The notes below the pieces were generated by a model, which saw nothing but the letters and a program-made list of their open reading frames with translations, was not told the DNA's origin and ran no database searches. From NCBI GenBank assembly GCA_001986395.2, contig MQVO02000034.1:160026-224025 (forward strand): a stretch of DNA of 64,000 bases, given 5' to 3'. The DNA is from Irpex lacteus. Taxonomy: Eukaryota > Basidiomycota > Agaricomycetes > Polyporales > Irpicaceae. Positions 25,663 through 39,552 of the stretch are shown in pieces. Positions within the stretch are counted from its first letter, which is position 1. Every line of letters begins with the position of its first letter. Made by a program: the position numbers and the translations under genes.

Positions 25663-27446
25663 ATGTCAGAGCAAACGTCGTTGGTCCCAGACGTGGGTGG
25701 ATTTATGAATGTCTGGGGGGTCGAGTAAGCCAGAGATCGTCGTCTTGTTCACTGGCACAACAGAGTCCTCTCTAACTGGCATTGTCTAGTTATGTCGACA
25801 ATTGCTTCCAGATCGCTGCATTCGGTACGTCCTGCCATCTCCGGCATGTCTGTCTGGGAGAACCGCAACCCGCACGCTCATGTCGACGATTTCTTTCGAA
25901 TTCTAGCACTCTGCGTATACGAGTATCTCGTGACGTTGGACCTGGAGATCACGCGCGTGTGGGGAAGGAGCCGGAAGGTATCCGTCGTGACGCTGCTGTT
26001 CATCGTCAATCGATACGCATGTCTGTGTTATGTCGGCTCGGACCTCGTGCAGTTGGCTGCGTGGGGCGATATGAGCTCTGCCGCTGCAAACAAAGTGAGT
26101 AGTGTGTGCCAGTGCAGCGCGCCGGGGTCGTCGACACGCAAACTGACGTCTTCTCTTCTTAGATGTTCAGTGGGGTTATAATTGTGTATCCTGACTCGGA
26201 TGTGCTAACGTGCTTAAATTAGCTGCAACGTCACCAGTCGAGTCGAAGATCTCTGCGAAGATGTTATATACCTTGGGCTTGCATGTACGTACGCGGCCGA
26301 GTCGGATACGTGTTCCCTCCCATTCGAAAAGCGCTGACAATAAGTGCAATCAGTATTCACAGCTCTTCGAACATATGCGATATGGGACAAGAATTGGAAG
26401 GTGTTCGCATGCGTACTGGTGCCTGGGTTAGTCTACCCGATTGGGTCTATCGTGAGTGTTCGCTCGATGACTCGACGATGACGGACATATTGATTCAGGG
26501 TGCAACTGCAACTGCACGCTGCATGCATAGTACATCAACGTCGTCACCACATATAGATCGCGGGGCACCACCGGTTGTTATTGGGAGATCCACTTCAAGT
26601 TTCCCGCAGACTCAGATGGACCAGGGGGCTCGAGAAAGAGAGACTACGACGTCTTGTGCGTACTATTCCTATACCATTACACATATCATCACACTCACTA
26701 TGCATACTATACGGGCGGCCTCACAGCTGTAAGATCTGTTTTCCCAGTGTCATGCCGATTATTAGGCTAATATGATCTGGGACGGAACAGATATTGTCGG
26801 GCGCTGCATCGCCATTCTGTTCGAATGCGTCGCCTTGTCGTTGACGTGGGCGAAGGTCATTCCTGTCGTTCGTCATCTGAGGCGTCACAACTTCAGCAGC
26901 ACGTTCATCATTTCGCGCTGTTTTCTATACAACGGCAAGTCCGACTCTTCTGCTGTATCACAATCATCGTGCCAAGTCCTCTCTGACCTTGATCTTGTCA
27001 GGTACAATTCAATTCTCGTGAGACGTTCTGCCAGTGACCCAGCGCAGAAGCAACTTGACTGACTTTTTTCGCAGAGTGATTCTCCTCACGACCACGTTCA
27101 ACTTACTCGGACTATTGTCGCCCGTGCGTATTTTGATACGTCATCAGACTTCTGGATACTAACTTTTGAGAACATTCCAACCTGCGTATGTGTAGACGGC
27201 TGGTGATACAGCCGTGTTCGTCACAACGTAAGTCGTGTGTTGAGCTCTCCCCTGCCAGCTGATGTGCGAAACTCATTACCAGTACATTCCGTATTCTCTA
27301 GGTTCGCTTCCATCCTCGTTTCGAGGTTCATCCTCGATCTCAGGCAAGACGGGGAGGTGCAGAGTGATGAAGACCTGCGGGTACCGGAGTTTTCCAATAT
27401 CGACTTTGCGGGTGATGTGGACGACTCCACGATCCGTGACGGCTGA
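25663..27446 (+). CDS. DUF6533 family membrane protein, copy E
   Basis: ATG at 25663 encodes MSEQTSLVPDVGGFMNVWG before a GTAAGC donor. Next comes DNCFQIAAF (25795-25825), then the core YEYLVTLDLEITRVWGR and LLFIVNRYACLCYVGSDL (25910-26095). A luminal or extracellular loop exon near 26540-26640 has YRSRGTTGCYWEIHF. Then FECVALSLTWAKVIPVVRHL (26815-26890) and SRCFLYNGK (26910-26940). The last exon starts at about 27301 with RFASILVSRFILDLRQDG and ends at TGA 27446 with the VDDSTIRDG tail shared with copy D. All exons stay open, so it is likely functional. Function unknown. Confidence 0.78.
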
Positions 27447-28422
27447 CGTCGATGTTGTAGTTGCGCATCTGTCAGTTTGTTGATAGTCGCGTGCAGCATG
27501 CGTCGTATAACAGATCTCCTCGCTCAGTTCGTCTTGACGCGTTTTACACTCAGGTCCAAGCGAACGCCAACGGCCACTCGAACTCGCGAAATCCGGATAC
27601 AAAGGTATCTACTTGCAGAAAGGAAGGAACCCGGCGCCCTCTTAGACCCGTGTGAGCCATCACTTCGATCGCCGTAGAAGGGGAGATAGGAATGGAGAAA
27701 AGATTGCATGTTTTCAAGGTATGCCCCGGCATGCATCGCCCTACACTGTAACCCTCTTTGATCATTCGCTCAATCACTAGGTGTCACTAGGGCAGATTAT
27801 TTCATCGTGTTCAGCATATCATAATGTATGTGTATGTATGATGTGTTTTGTATGATGAAGGCGGCTTCTTCTCCCATAATGTGGTACCTATCTCGTATCC
27901 GCCCACACTGATGCATGTCTTTAACCCACCATCCGCACCACGCCACGAAGATCGCGCCCACCCAGAGATTCAGATCTCGTGGTACGTTATCTTGCTCCGC
28001 TCGTATCTCTGTGCTATACTGCGACGTGTTTCCTCTATACATTCAGGTCTAGTATACGGATGCCCGCGATGCATCTACTGAAGCCCATGACATAACTCGT
28101 ACGCACACGCACACGCTGGCCGCAGGTGAGCGGCATCGATCATCACCAATCTATTTCGGTCTCTCGAATCTCACGGTGTAAGTATGTCATCACACAAAAC
28201 AGATATGTTTGTATTTCGAACTTTGTATCAACGTCAACGTCAACGGCGAGCGTGAAGACAACATCTTTCAATATGAAGTGCGTACTTACCAGGCATTCCA
28301 CCATCGCTGTCTAATATAATACAAATGGGCAGAGGCTGTGTGCACGCGAAGAATCAAAGATACATGTATATATGCGCAAGGTTTTCCAGCGGTCACTGCC
28401 TTCAATACTTAGACGGTCTTAG
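27447..28422. other. 3'-flank module of copy E, then spacer
   Basis: 27447-27770 is the copy E version of the duplicated flank (AAATCCGGATACAAAG at 27588, GGAATGGAGAAAAGATTGCA at 27689). 27770-28422 contains no gene I can support. Confidence 0.45.
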
Positions 28423-30245
28423 ATGTCATCGGCAACAACATAAACCTCGAACGTCGGAGGATTTCTGAACGTCTGGGGAGTCTAGTGAGTCGTAAGTAGC
28501 ATAATCTGGGCACTATTTTCTTATTCGTACCTTTCAGCCACATCGCCAACTGCTACCAAATATCCGCATTCGGTGCGTGCGTAGTCCACTGGCAGGGTCA
28601 TGTTCATCTCAACTGAAGACTTCCCATGACATCCACTTCTTTCTGTTCAGTACTCTGCATATTCGAGCATATCGCGACTTTTGATCTGGAGATCACACGT
28701 GTGTGGCGACGGAGGGTATCCCCCGTGACGTTCCTATTCATCACCAATCGCTACGCATGTCTGTTCTATGCTGCCTCCTGTCTGGTGCAGTTGGCTGCGT
28801 GGGGAAACGTCGACTCTCGCCGAGCAGATAATGTACGTCTCTTTCTATGCGTCTTAGAGTGAATTTTCAAATCAAATGACGATCTCTGTAGATGTTGAGT
28901 GTTCTGGGATATGGCGGCCTTGAATCCGTTCGTAAATTCCGTTCACTGACAGACACGTTTGGCGTTTGCAGCTGCAACATCACCAGCAGGATTGGCAACT
29001 TCTGCGAAGATGCCATGTACTTTATGTTTGCATGTATGTGCTAAACTACCCTTGTCTTCGTTAACGATATGATACTGATGGTACCGCCGTTCCGTTTGCC
29101 AGTCTTCGCAGCTCTTCGAACGTACGCAATATGGGACAAGAACAGGACGGTGTTCGCATGCGTACTATTACCGGGACTCATCTACCCGGTCGGGGCTATC
29201 GTGAGTGGCATGCGCACGGAAATCGTCGATGCACAGTGACGTTGACGAGCCCCAAAGTACAGTGACGTGGTCAGCACATATAGATCCCGCGGTGCTCAAT
29301 GGGGGACCACTGGTTGCTACAAGGTGAACTACTTTCCGGAAGATGGAAGTCCATCGGCAAACGAGACCTATAACAATTTGTGCGTACTGGCTATAACTGT
29401 GACTTATCGCATCGTAGACTGACGACGAACACAGCTGTAGGTAGCAATTCGACGCCGCATACAGTTCCGAGTCCACTGATTTACAATGCAACAGACACAA
29501 TCGGGCGGAGCAGCAACATTCTGTTCGAGTGTATCACCTTGTCGTTGACATGGAGAAAGACCATGCCTGTCGTGCGTCATCTAAGGCGTCACAACCTCAG
29601 CAACGCGTTCCTCATCTCACGTTGTATTCTATACAACGGTAAGTCCAGGCTTCCTGTCTCACCGCAGACCCCGTAGTCATCACTGGCGCGGACTATGCTC
29701 ACCGATCTGTTACTACTACGTTTTAGGTACGATCCAATTCACGTGAGAAGTCCTCTCATATGGCTCGAGGCATAGTCGAACCAAGCTAAGAGATATTTTT
29801 GTTTCTGCAGAGCGGTGTCCATCACGACCGTGCTGAATTTGCTCGGGTCGCTCTCGCCCGTACGTGGTTCTGATAACTTGAAACCGTTACCTATGAATCA
29901 CACTTTCGCTTTCACCCTACTACAGACGGCCGGCGATACAGAGGTTTTCGTCATAATGTGGGTCTTGTCCCGAATTCGAGCCTTCTGAATCCCACCTCTG
30001 CCATACCACGGTAGACCGCCAGAGTCGGAGCTCATCCTCTCCCATTCCTCATCTCTAGACTCGCATCCGTTCTCCTCTCGCGGTTCATCCTCGATCTCAG
30101 ACGAGAAGACTCCGGCGTGGCAGAGGAAGGCGACGGCGACAGCCTTCTCCGTCGTGTATCCGAAGTTTCCAGCATCCACTTTGCGGGGAATCAGAGCTCT
30201 CGGACTGAGGATGCAGCAGGCGGCTCAGCAGCTGTCAACACATGA
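28423..30245 (+). pseudogene. DUF6533 family copy F, premature stop next to the start codon
   Basis: The exon set is intact from SNVGGFLNVWGV onward: HIANCYQISAF, the core FEHIATFDLEITRVWRRR and NRYACLFYAASCL (28655-28830), CNITSRIGNFCEDAMYF (28972-29030), VFAALRTYAIWDKNRTVF (29100-29155), the YRSRGAQWGTTGCYKV loop, FECITLSLTWRKTMPVV (29525-29575), and the last exon RLASVLLSRFILDLRR with a tail ending at TGA 30245. However, the ancestral start ATGTCATC at 28423 is followed after six codons by TAA (28441-28443), and no in-frame ATG replaces it before the first donor (GTGAGT). Copy B shows ACAACAATGGTGACC at the same place. Either the gene is newly dead or it starts from an unseen upstream exon. 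Confidence 0.65.
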
Positions 30246-30534
30246 CGGCTGGCTTGGGTGTCGCGGGTGTTCTCTTGTAATACTTATGAGGGAACGGCGG
30301 AGAGCGGTGGCTCCAAGGTATCCATTATAGCTTCTTGTATCGTCTTATTCTTACTCTTCTGAGTTCAATTGGGCGTATCTTTTCCCATTCGCACATTGCT
30401 GTAACAGTCTAATATGATCGACGTTATCGTACATTGTTTTGCTCGATGTTGTAGGGCTACAGCCTGAGTAGAGGCTTTGTGTATGTCGTGTATGTCGGGT
30501 GAGTGGAATGGTATGCTAAAGTCGAGCAGCCCTC
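30246..30534. other. Spacer after copy F
   Basis: Nothing recognisable. It separates the DUF6533 cluster from the small P-rich frame and SEC23. Confidence 0.5.
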
Positions 30535-30921
30535 TTACTCCTCGTATCGTGGTGGTTCTTCCTGCTGTGCCACTTCATCTCTACTACGCCCTGGCTCTGA
30601 TAAGATAGCTCGTGTAAGGCGCTCAACGAGCGTCGGTAGCGTTGACATGTCGACCACAACTGGCCCAGAGCCGTTTTCCGGGGGCGCCGCAGGTTGCTCT
30701 TCTACTGGCGGTGGATTCTCCCCCGACTGAGGTTCGATAGCGTTGGCCGGTGCAGCGTACGGCGGATGATTCTGGCCAGCTGAGATCGGGCATTGCGATT
30801 CGGGCAATGCAGTTTGTCGGCTGACAGGACCGTGTCCTCGCTTGGATCCGAGTCGAAGAACGCCCAGTAGGGGGCGCGTCGATGTGCTCTTCACTGTTTG
30901 ATCTTTATCGAGGGAATCCAA
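30535..30921 (-). CDS. Small proline-rich protein with PPxY-like tail
   Basis: A 128-codon frame with one ATG start. It is hydrophilic and proline-rich in the middle (NHPPYAAPANAIEPQ; NPPPVEEQPAAPPE). A short amphipathic stretch follows (TLPTLVERLTRAILSE), and the C-terminus is EEPPRYEE, resembling a PPxY WW/ubiquitin-ligase docking motif. Composition is protein-like rather than random, but I do not recognise a family. It could be the last exon of a longer gene. Confidence 0.42.
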   Translation of the reverse strand: MDSLDKDQTVKSTSTRPLLGVLRLGSKRGHGPVSRQTALPESQCPISAGQNHPPYAAPANAIEPQSGENPPPVEEQPAAPPENGSGPVVVDMSTLPTLVERLTRAILSEPGRSRDEVAQQEEPPRYEE

Positions 30922-31468
30922 AGTAGAGTTGAAGGGGTTTGATGTCGATAACCGTCGTTTGTCGAGGTTTCAAACGCCGTCGCCGTGTTCGCTGCGAATC
31001 ACGACGCAACGTTTTCAGCGTTGACACACGCAAGGTGTGCACATCCTATAGCTCGTGTTCCTCGTCCGACACTGCAGTTTGAAGGTGGTTCACCCTCCAG
31101 ACATCTTCACAGGGGCCATTCGGGGACAACGTGGCAGGGTGCGTTGCTTTGAAAATCTTGACCAGCCAAGGGACAAAATGGGAAGCACTGCGCGAACGAA
31201 ACAAGACGAGGCCCATTAAGTACCCGCGCACTCCTCCTTAGAAACGTACCCACTTACCAGAGCATCCCTACTGCGCACCACACAACTACTCATGCACACG
31301 TCCCATACCTGCTGCTCACCGTTCTTACCGCAAACATCCGCCACACGTCCTCTAAAAACAAATCTCGCGAAAGAAAACGATTCACAACGATAGCCATTTC
31401 CTGCATCAACAAACCATATACATCTAAGAACTCATCAAAAGCTACGTATCCACACGTCCACATCGACC
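30922..31468. other. Spacer between the small P-rich frame and SEC23
   Basis: No supported gene; presumably holds the SEC23 3' untranslated region. Confidence 0.5.
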
Positions 31469-34350
<2,882 letters not shown>

Positions 34351-35142
34351 AGTTGGGTGTTTTGGGTGAGATAGATACGCTTGCTACACGTCAATCAATC
34401 AGTTCTTGTCGCTGCCGTCTGCAGCGGAGAGATGCGACGTGGCGACGGTGGACGTGGAGGGAGGTAAAGAGAGGTGGTGAAATCAAGGTCGGAGACACGT
34501 CTTGCGATAGAGCTGCTCACGTGGCACCGACGATTGCCATATCGGGTAGTCGTCGCGCATCGTCCATCCCCGCCCAGCGCTACCTTTCTATCCACCATCC
34601 ATCAGCTATATGCACGTTATGTTCCTTAGTGCAACAATCTCGCAAGAACCGAAACAGCAGGTATGTATGTATATTTGATGTCTTTGTTATTATCTGCTCA
34701 CTGACAGCTCCTTTCGCCAGACATGTCCATACCGACAGCGCATACATCGACGGCCACCGCGACCGTGCCCAACCCCAGTCATAATCCACGCACAAGCACA
34801 ACAATATTAATGAACAAGTCACACCCATCTACAGCATACGACGACAACGACGATGGGTCGATGATCGCTGTGGTCGTTCGTCGTCCCTTCGTCGCCGTCG
34901 TCGCCCCGTCTCACGTCCCACGCGCAAGCCAACACGCACCGCGACCAACATCGCTTACACGGCCAGCTGTAATTATGGGGGAAACGTCAGAATTATAGAT
35001 GCATACATGGTGCTTTTTTCTCTCGTCTACGTAGCTAACTACCTCATACAGGTATTGTACCGCAACATGCAGAAGGCCTGCCACATTACATCGACGCCGC
35101 TCTTGCCATGCGGAGTGTTCCTGAAAGTGGGAAGGTCAAAGG
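34351..35142. other. SEC23 5' flank and spacer
   Basis: Presumed promoter region of SEC23. No frame with recognisable content; 34640-34980 has CGA/CAA-rich low-complexity stretches. Confidence 0.4.
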
Positions 35143-36226
35143 ATGGCGACGAAGATATCCCGACTCCCGATCCCCTCTGTACCATGTTCCCCTCGTCCTT
35201 CCGCAGCAAGACAAGCCGTCGCAGATAATGACAACCGCGCATACACATCAACGACACTTGCCAGACGCCGCTTCACCCTCACACCGACTTTACGTTCGTC
35301 GCTATCAGGACTGTCGCGAGAAGTAAGCGGGTAGGAAAGTACGGGTCTTGGGTCGTAGAGGACATAGAAGGAAAGGTCCTCGTCGAAACCTAGTGAGTTC
35401 CATCTTTCTATTCGCACCGTTTTATTGTCTCTTCCCATCGTTTCACCCTCGTTCTCTCTCTGTCCCTCTTCATACTACACTATTCTCTCCCGTGTTTACG
35501 CCGTACATCGTCTCCGTTCTCCTCCACGTTCCTCCATTCTCCCATCATCCCCATGCCTCGTGCTATTGTCTCATCTTTGCATCGTCGTCTCCCGGCACTC
35601 TCGTGCACACTTCTGCCACAACACACACCACGCCACGCCATGCTATTGTATATTCTACCCCTCTACCTTCCTGTTCTTTCCGTTTCCACTCCGTTCGTCG
35701 TGTCCGTCCGTCGATCCCTTTCAGCCTCCCATCCCGTCACATACGTCGTCCATTCGCTCGTGTTGCCGCACCCCATACTCGCACCGGACAACAGCCATCG
35801 CATCCTATCGTCTCATCGTCACACTCCGCATATCCCCATCCCATTCTCTCGTCGTTCTACCTACTCGTCCTCTCGCTCGCCTTCGTTCTCGCCTCCTCTC
35901 TCGCGCATCCTCTCACTCGTTCTCTCGCCCTCTCTCCCAAATACTCTCCCCTTTCCCCTTTCCTCTGACCGTATAATATCCAGACTAACACCTTTCCCTC
36001 TTTCAACAGCACCCTCTTCGTCCAACCACGCTGCGCCAAGATGCTCAGTGGCAAGTCCATAGCCATCGCCGTCTCGGACGACCACTCCCTGACCCCACCG
36101 AACCTGCCGTCGAAGGATCGCTTGCGCCGTCACCTGCACTCGCGCCTGCTCCGCCCAAGGTTCAGTAAACAAACGGACAAGTGGGTTTGCATGGCGACTG
36201 TGTGTTCGTACGCTCGCGCTCGGTGA
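35143..36226 (+). CDS. Doubtful three-exon gene with a long pyrimidine-rich intron
   Basis: A possible gene divergent from SEC23. ATG 35143 opens MATKISRLPIPSVPCSPRPS and runs to a GTAAGC donor near 35322. A short exon VLVET could follow (about 35375-35391, donor GTGAGT), and then, after a ~620-nt CT-rich intron ending TTTCAACAG near 36009, an exon TLFVQPRCAKMLSGKSIAIA runs to a stop at 36226. The phases are compatible, but no domain is recognised and a long CT-rich intron is unusual here. It may equally be promoter and leader DNA. Confidence 0.2.
35395..35970 (+). repeat. Pyrimidine-rich tract
   Basis: About 575 bp in which the plus strand is overwhelmingly C and T (runs such as TCTCTCCCGTG, CTCCTCTCTCGCGC, CCCTTTCCCCTTTCC). 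It keeps several long ORFs open on the plus strand by composition alone. Such strand asymmetry is typical of fungal promoters or long leaders. No exact tandem unit is seen. Confidence 0.6.
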
Positions 36227-37456
36227 ACGAGGGCAAGTGCGTATGCGAGGAGCACTCGTGCGACGTGTACTGCGCAGAGAACGTGGTGAGACATGGGAAC
36301 ATGGACACCTGGCCCATCTATCGACTATCGAGAGACGTTCTTGGTTTATATGGGATGAGTGTATACATACGTAGTTATAAGTAATATCCTGTATACTACT
36401 CGCTACGTCGGAATACATTACTCGTCATATAATATCACGGCACGGTCCTTCGACACTACTTACGCAGACGTGCTGGACGAGACGAGACTCTTGAGAGACG
36501 AGTGGCCGGCTAAGCCGGCGACGTCGAACTTGCGAGTCCGTGCTGACGTCCAGGTTCGTCGCTCGTCTCAGACGGCACATTCCAGAATTTCCGTCAGCTT
36601 CGTGTGCAGCTGCACGATATGGATGTGGCCGGCTTAGCCGGCCGTGCTGAACTTGGCAGTCGACGCAAGATAACAGGCTCATCGCTCGTCTCAGGCGTTG
36701 TCTTGTCGGAAATCCCGCCAGCTCATGTGTGACTGCTCGAGGTGGCCGGCTTGGCCGGCCATGTTGAACTTGGCAGTCGATGCGAGGGCGGTGGCTTATC
36801 TCACACGATGTATGGGAGAAATACCGCCAAGTTTGTGTGCAGATACTCGGAGTGGCCGGCTTGGCTGGCTGTGCTAGGTTTGTGAGTTCAATCCGCGCAG
36901 TGGCATCAATTCTGGCTGTCATCAGGAAAAAGCGCCTGGTCCGGACGCGCCACTCTGGTGTCTGGATCGTCTGAGCGTGTCTGATGGTATCCGAAGGGAG
37001 GCGTAACGTCTGGACTACTCCGTATAATATGATATATTTTCCAGACAAACTGGAGCCCTTGCATGTATTATAGACACTTCTCTCACTGGATATCCATTGT
37101 ACTCCCATTTAGTGATGACCAAGGGTAAGGGTAACCCTCAAGGGTCAAGGGTAAGGGTCCAGGAGGGTAAGGGTAGGGGTACGTGAAATTAGACCCTTGG
37201 ACCCTTTGTGTACCCCTATGTAACAATAGCTGTTATCTCGGAACTGATGACATCTCGGATTGCGCGCGCATGGTTTTTGTAGCTTATACCTTAATTTTTG
37301 ATCGATAGACCATATATAGAAGTTCCAATCACTTGGCGCAGACTTTGCCGCTCGGCCACCAATGTACTCGATCGTATACCGCCTCAGCGAGTCAGCGTAG
37401 AGTAAATTTTAATAACATGCACATTTTTAACTCTACGTGCATTCCCTTTACATAAA
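36227..37456. other. Gene-free stretch with GGGTA-rich patch
   Basis: Apart from the tandem repeat, 37123-37230 is notable: about ten AGGGTA/AGGGTC units on the plus strand, then ACCCTTGGACCCTTTG and TACCCC on the opposite strand, forming a partial inverted arrangement. It lies about 230 bp upstream of a truncated ORF. It looks like the terminal region of a transposon or a degenerate telomere-like patch. The rest is unremarkable. Confidence 0.4.
36502..36905 (+). repeat. Four-copy tandem repeat with palindromic GGCCGGC core
   Basis: Diverged units of 110-123 bp begin with GTGGCCGGC at 36502, 36625, 36742 and 36852. The core in units 2 and 3 is a near-perfect hairpin, GGCCGGC-TTA-GCCGGCC or GGCCGGC-TTG-GCCGGCC, followed by a TGAACTTGGCAGTCGA-like block. 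The 227-codon minus-strand frame across it (37108 to 36425) is a by-product of the repeat. Confidence 0.75.
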
Positions 37457-37741
37457 ATGGCTCCCAAACGCAAGTCCGCCGCTAGAAATACGACACCAGC
37501 AAAGAAAGCAAAGGCGTCGGCTACCCCGAACTTGAAGGCTACTAATACAAACACTGCTCACACTCGGGGGCGCTCGCAAAGCTCATCTAACCGTGCAGCT
37601 AGCGTCGAGGATGTTTCTGACGAAGGCGAGACCAGTAATGAAGAGCTGGGACTTCCTTCCGATACAGAACTTGAAGAACCGGAAGAGGACGCTGAAGCGC
37701 AACTAAGTAAATCACTGGCAGGGTCTTCCAGACATTATTAA
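37457..37741 (+). CDS. Short basic-then-acidic ORF, probably a truncated transposase N-terminus
   Basis: 94 codons from ATG 37457. It begins MAPKRKSAARNTTPAKKAKA (nuclear-localisation-like), then a serine-rich linker, then an acidic region (DEGETSNEELGLPSDTELEE). This resembles the disordered N-termini of basidiomycete hAT-like transposases. The frame stops just before the GTCGCAC minisatellite, and no transposase core follows. A remnant is more likely than a gene. Confidence 0.35.
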   Translation: MAPKRKSAARNTTPAKKAKASATPNLKATNTNTAHTRGRSQSSSNRAASVEDVSDEGETSNEELGLPSDTELEEPEEDAEAQLSKSLAGSSRHY

Positions 37742-37849
37742 AATATCGAATACTCACCCAGTGCTGTCAATAGAACGACTTCAAGCCGGTTGGACGGCTC
37801 TGATATTACGATTCCTATATAAGATTATACTCATGCGCATATAAGCTAA

Positions 37850-38322
37850 TATACGTCGTCGCTGTCGCACTTTTGGTCGCACTTTTGTCGCACTTTTTGT
37901 CGCACTTGGTCGCACTTTTGTCGCACTCTGTGGCATATGGTCGCACTTTTGTCGCACCTTGTCGCACTTTTGTCGCACTTTTTGTCGCACATGGTCGCAC
38001 CTAATATAATACTCAGGCGCATATAAGCTATTATACGTGTCGCTGTCGCACTTTCCGTCGCACTTTTCGTCGCACATTTTGTCGCACCTCCAAGTGTTTT
38101 TTTCTGTTTCAGAGTGGTAACAGTACTTTGTCGCACTCCATCGCACCTTCTGTCGCACCTTGTTGCACTTTCTGTCGCACTTTGCTAACCTCTGTCACAC
38201 CTTGTTGTACTTTCCGTCGCACTCCGACGCACATTCTGTCGCACCTCCAAGTGTTTTTTTTTTCTGTTTCAAAGTGGTAATAGTACTTTGTCGCACTCCG
38301 TCGCACTTTCTGTCGCATTATA
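37850..38322 (+). repeat. GTCGCACTTT minisatellite with higher-order duplication
   Basis: About 35 copies of GTCGCAC separated by short T- or C-rich linkers (typical unit TTTTGTCGCACT, 10-12 nt). Two larger duplications are superimposed. CATATAAGCTA(A/T)TATACGT then GTCGCTGTCGCACTT occurs at about 37838 and 38020. CCTCCAAGTG, a T run, CTGTTTCARAGTGGTAA occurs at about 38088 and 38246, about 158 bp apart. Confidence 0.8.
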
Positions 38323-38350
38323 TAGGAAAGAGCTGACAGGATAAGGTTAC

Positions 38351-38594
38351 CTTGCCGGTTATGGACGGGTTACGGTCATATTCTATCGGCGAAATGCACA
38401 CTTGTACCCTGGATGGGTACTATTTCGTCGCAAGTATTTAATCACATACCAATTGCTACGTCTAAACAATTCGCCGATGGCAATATGACAATGTCATCGG
38501 TGAAATTGTTGAGATCGGGTGAGTAATTAGGTCGAAGGGTGGTGCACAAAAGGTACGTTGAGCCGACAGATGTTTGAATTTGCTGTCGGCAAAC
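38351..38594. repeat. Hairpin group 1 (three TCGGCGAA palindromes)
   Basis: 38351-38394 has a weak left arm (TTGCCGGTTAT) and a good right arm (TATCGGCGAAA). 38467-38508 is CAATTCGCCGATG, 15 nt, CATCGGTGAAATTG. 38558-38594 has perfect 8-bp arms GCCGACAG and CTGTCGGC. This is the leftmost occurrence of the family in the window. Confidence 0.8.
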
Positions 38595-39295
38595 GATCAT
38601 GAATGGCGAACGGACCGTACATCAACACGTGACCAGTATCAAATGTCAAGAGCAGTGGGAATGTGAACAAGCAAGGTGATTCGCTGGTAATCACAAAACA
38701 ACACGTTCGGAAATTCAAAAGCACATCATGTTGACGAGACAGAGAGCAAGATTTGTCATAATTGTAAAGCATTTCGTGCAAGAGTCAAAGTCAAGGCATA
38801 TGATAGAAGGCATGATGACACGTTTAGATTCAACGGGACATAGTGTAATGGTTAAGATGCCTGATCTGTCTTAGCGAGAAGGCTGTGGGTTCGTTACGGC
38901 AAAGACGCATTTTGAGCTTCATACTATATCTCTCACGCCAGCTAAAGACGTGGATTTGGTCTTACTGAGCCCAGCTGTAAAATGAACGTTGCATCAGTGC
39001 GTTCATTTCACGGCTAGGCACAATAGGGACAAATCCATCTCAAAGGTGTCGTTTTTCCTCCAAAACCTTTCCTTGGCTCGTCAAATCGGTTCAATCCACG
39101 GTTAATGTTGTTTCATTCATTTTGACTCACTCGATAGATCGAAATACATCGTCATCGCAAGCTACCACGTGATGAGTATAACCTTAAGTGACACAGATAT
39201 CTGAACAACAGAGCTTACATTGCAAATTGTATATTGTGTAGGTAGCACAGACACGTCATGTTGGCGGTATTAATGGGAAATAAGGGAAGGTACAG

Positions 39296-39400
39296 TTTCT
39301 CCGACAGCTGTTCGAGAACGTTGTCGGCGAATGTGTCATTATTGTGTTGGAAGAACCGACCATTTTTCCGATGGACACGCGAGAAAGTCATCGGCAAACA
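39296..39400. repeat. Hairpin pair 2
   Basis: 39296-39333 (TTTCTCCGACA ... TTGTCGGCGAAT) and 39363-39400 (TTTTTCCGATGG ... TCATCGGCAAAC), 30 bp apart, upstream of the first gene of the array. Confidence 0.85.
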
Positions 39401-39552
39401 CGTCAAGAAGGTTGAGAGACGTTTTCCACGGTTAGCTCATTGCTACTGTTGAGACACGTGACCGTGCACGAATCTTACATGAGGGTCATGAAAACGATGA
39501 ACTGATCGCCAACGAAAGTCGAATCTTAACATCATCGGTAGTTGTCAACACA

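Larger units (their letters stand above)
37742..39552. other. Gene-free region before the unidirectional gene array
   Basis: Holds the minisatellite, the first hairpin group (38351-38594) and a second pair (39296-39400). At 38837-38912 there is a tRNA-like stretch with an A-box-like TAGTGTAATGG and a B-box-like GGTTCGTTACG, but stems do not close. No coding sequence is supported. Confidence 0.5.

Noticed and set aside
35348..36062. Overlapping plus-strand frames of 169-206 codons
   Set aside because: Open only because the strand is pyrimidine-rich; Ser/Pro/Leu/Arg low-complexity content in two or more frames at once.
36425..37108. 227-codon minus-strand frame
   Set aside because: Runs through the GGCCGGC tandem repeat and simply translates it.
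37850..38322. CRISPR-like appearance of the GTCGCAC array
   Set aside because: Units are 10-12 nt with no unique spacers, and the genome is eukaryotic; it is a minisatellite.
38837..38912. tRNA-like stretch with A-box-like TAGTGTAATGG and B-box-like GGTTCGTTACG
   Set aside because: Acceptor and T stems do not pair and the anticodon arm cannot be closed; at best a tRNA-derived relic.
39490..39545. TGATCGCCAACG...TCATCGGTAGTT as a further hairpin
   Set aside because: Left arm lacks CCGA; too degenerate to count.
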